Shown piece by piece: positions 5,295 to 6,007 of a stretch of 6,007 bases of DNA. The stretch lies in assembly GCA_030591825.1 (NCBI GenBank), contig JAUVAG010000086.1, positions 1 through 6,007 on the forward strand. Direction: 5' to 3'. The notes beneath the pieces were generated by a model, which worked only from the letters and a program-made list of their open reading frames with translations, was not told where the DNA came from and made no database searches. Source of the stretch: Dethiosulfatibacter sp. (GTDB lineage: Bacteria > Bacillota > Clostridia > Tissierellales > Dethiosulfatibacteraceae). Within the stretch, counting starts at the first letter, position 1. Every line of letters starts with the position of its first letter. The translations under genes were made by a program, and so were the position numbers.

Positions 5295-6007
5295 ATGATA
5301 CCAGTTAAAACGTATCAGGGAGCAGGAAATGATTTTGTAATAGTTAAAAATACTGATGGAATTGAAGATGTTGAAGATTTTGTAAAGAAGGTATGCCATA
5401 GAAGATTTGGAATAGGTGCAGATGGATTCATGTATCCTGAAAAATCCGATAAGGCCGATGTATTCATGAATTACTTCAATAGTGACGGAAGCAGAGCGGA
5501 AATGTGTGGAAACGGACTCAGATGTTTTGCCAAGTTTGTTTACGAGGAAGGTATTGTAGACAAGAAGGAATTCACGGTAGATACTCTTGCTGGAATAATG
5601 GAAGTAAAACTTAATTTTGATGGTGACAAGCTAGTAAGTGTTACGGAAAATCTAGGAGTGCCATCTCTTACACCTGAAAGTGTTCCTGTAACAACAGATG
5701 AAAAGGTATTTATAAATCAGAAAATCAAGTGTCTTGACAGAGAATTTGAAATGAGTGCAGTTCTTATGGCTGTTCCCCATGTATTGATACTTGTGGACGA
5801 ATTGAATGAAGATGATGTATTGAAATATGGACCGCTTCTTGAAACCCATGAAATATTTCCAAGAAATGCCAATATCAATTTTGTAAAGAAAGTGAGTGAA
5901 AACGAAATCGATGTTGACTTCTGGGGAAGAGGTGACGGAAGATGCCTTGCTTGCGGGACAGGATCCTGTGCAATAGGATATCTAATGAACTATATGGGTC
6001 TTACAGA
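5295..6007 (+). CDS. dapF: Diaminopimelate epimerase-like protein, divergent, 3' end cut by window
   Basis: The first 237 residues of a DapF-family epimerase or racemase (usual length about 275); the frame is open to the window edge. DapF inverts L,L- to meso-diaminopimelate with two cysteines acting as base and acid. Present here: AGNDF (10-14), GIGADG (39-44), FNSDGSRAEMCGNG (61-74) with Cys71, and ACGTGSCA (219-226) with Cys220. Two substrate-binding motifs are changed. The usual SMGNPH reads LMAVPH (157-162, Asn to Val160), and the usual WERGxGET reads WGRGDGRC (210-217, Glu to Gly211). In ordinary DapF these residues hold the far end of diaminopimelate, so the catalytic machinery is kept while specificity looks altered. 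Related racemases, such as the histidine racemase CntK, are precedent. The gene starts 14 bases after lysA with GGGAAGG upstream and is in the same operon. The gene symbol denotes family only. Confidence 0.85.
   Translation, partial: MIPVKTYQGAGNDFVIVKNTDGIEDVEDFVKKVCHRRFGIGADGFMYPEKSDKADVFMNYFNSDGSRAEMCGNGLRCFAKFVYEEGIVDKKEFTVDTLAGIMEVKLNFDGDKLVSVTENLGVPSLTPESVPVTTDEKVFINQKIKCLDREFEMSAVLMAVPHVLILVDELNEDDVLKYGPLLETHEIFPRNANINFVKKVSENEIDVDFWGRGDGRCLACGTGSCAIGYLMNYMGLT

Overview
The window looks like a chromosomal segment of a low-GC, anaerobic, Gram-positive bacterium of the Clostridia type. The clues are A+T-rich coding sequence, strong AGGAGG-type ribosome binding sites, an electron-transfer flavoprotein, and a corrinoid-dependent methyltransferase pair of the kind found in acetogens and related anaerobes. 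All genes lie on the plus strand. I cannot name the species.

Layout. (1) Bases 1-269 hold the C-terminal end of an electron-transfer flavoprotein alpha subunit (etfA). (2) A 277-base gap (270-546) follows. It contains a strong rho-independent terminator (388-430), then a perfect consensus promoter (TTGACA, 17 bases, TATAAT; 446-474) whose spacer carries a palindromic operator candidate. (3) Bases 547-1626 encode a 359-residue regulator with a C-terminal ArsR-type winged helix, followed by its own terminator (1657-1684). (4) A second strong promoter (1703-1731) lies inside an ATTAGG/CCTAAT inverted repeat and drives a leader of about 155 bases that is rich in hairpins and crossing complementarities. 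(5) Four tightly packed genes follow: a corrinoid protein (1893-2525), an MttB-superfamily methyltransferase without pyrrolysine (2538-4007), a diaminopimelate decarboxylase homologue (4000-5280) and a diaminopimelate epimerase homologue cut by the window edge (5295 to end).

How the genes may work together. The corrinoid protein and the MttB-like protein should form a demethylation module that moves a methyl group from a quaternary or methylated amine to cobalamin. Its co-transcription with lysA- and dapF-type genes is unexpected. The epimerase homologue keeps both catalytic cysteines but has lost two residues that bind the far end of diaminopimelate in ordinary DapF (Asn to Val in the GNPH motif, Glu to Gly in the ERG motif). 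The decarboxylase homologue keeps the usual active-site motifs. One reading is that the operon is a catabolic module for a methylated amino acid, using demethylation, racemisation and decarboxylation, controlled by the adjacent ArsR-type regulator and possibly by the structured leader. The plainer alternative is that lysine-biosynthesis genes happen to sit downstream of a methylamine module. The sequence alone does not decide between them.
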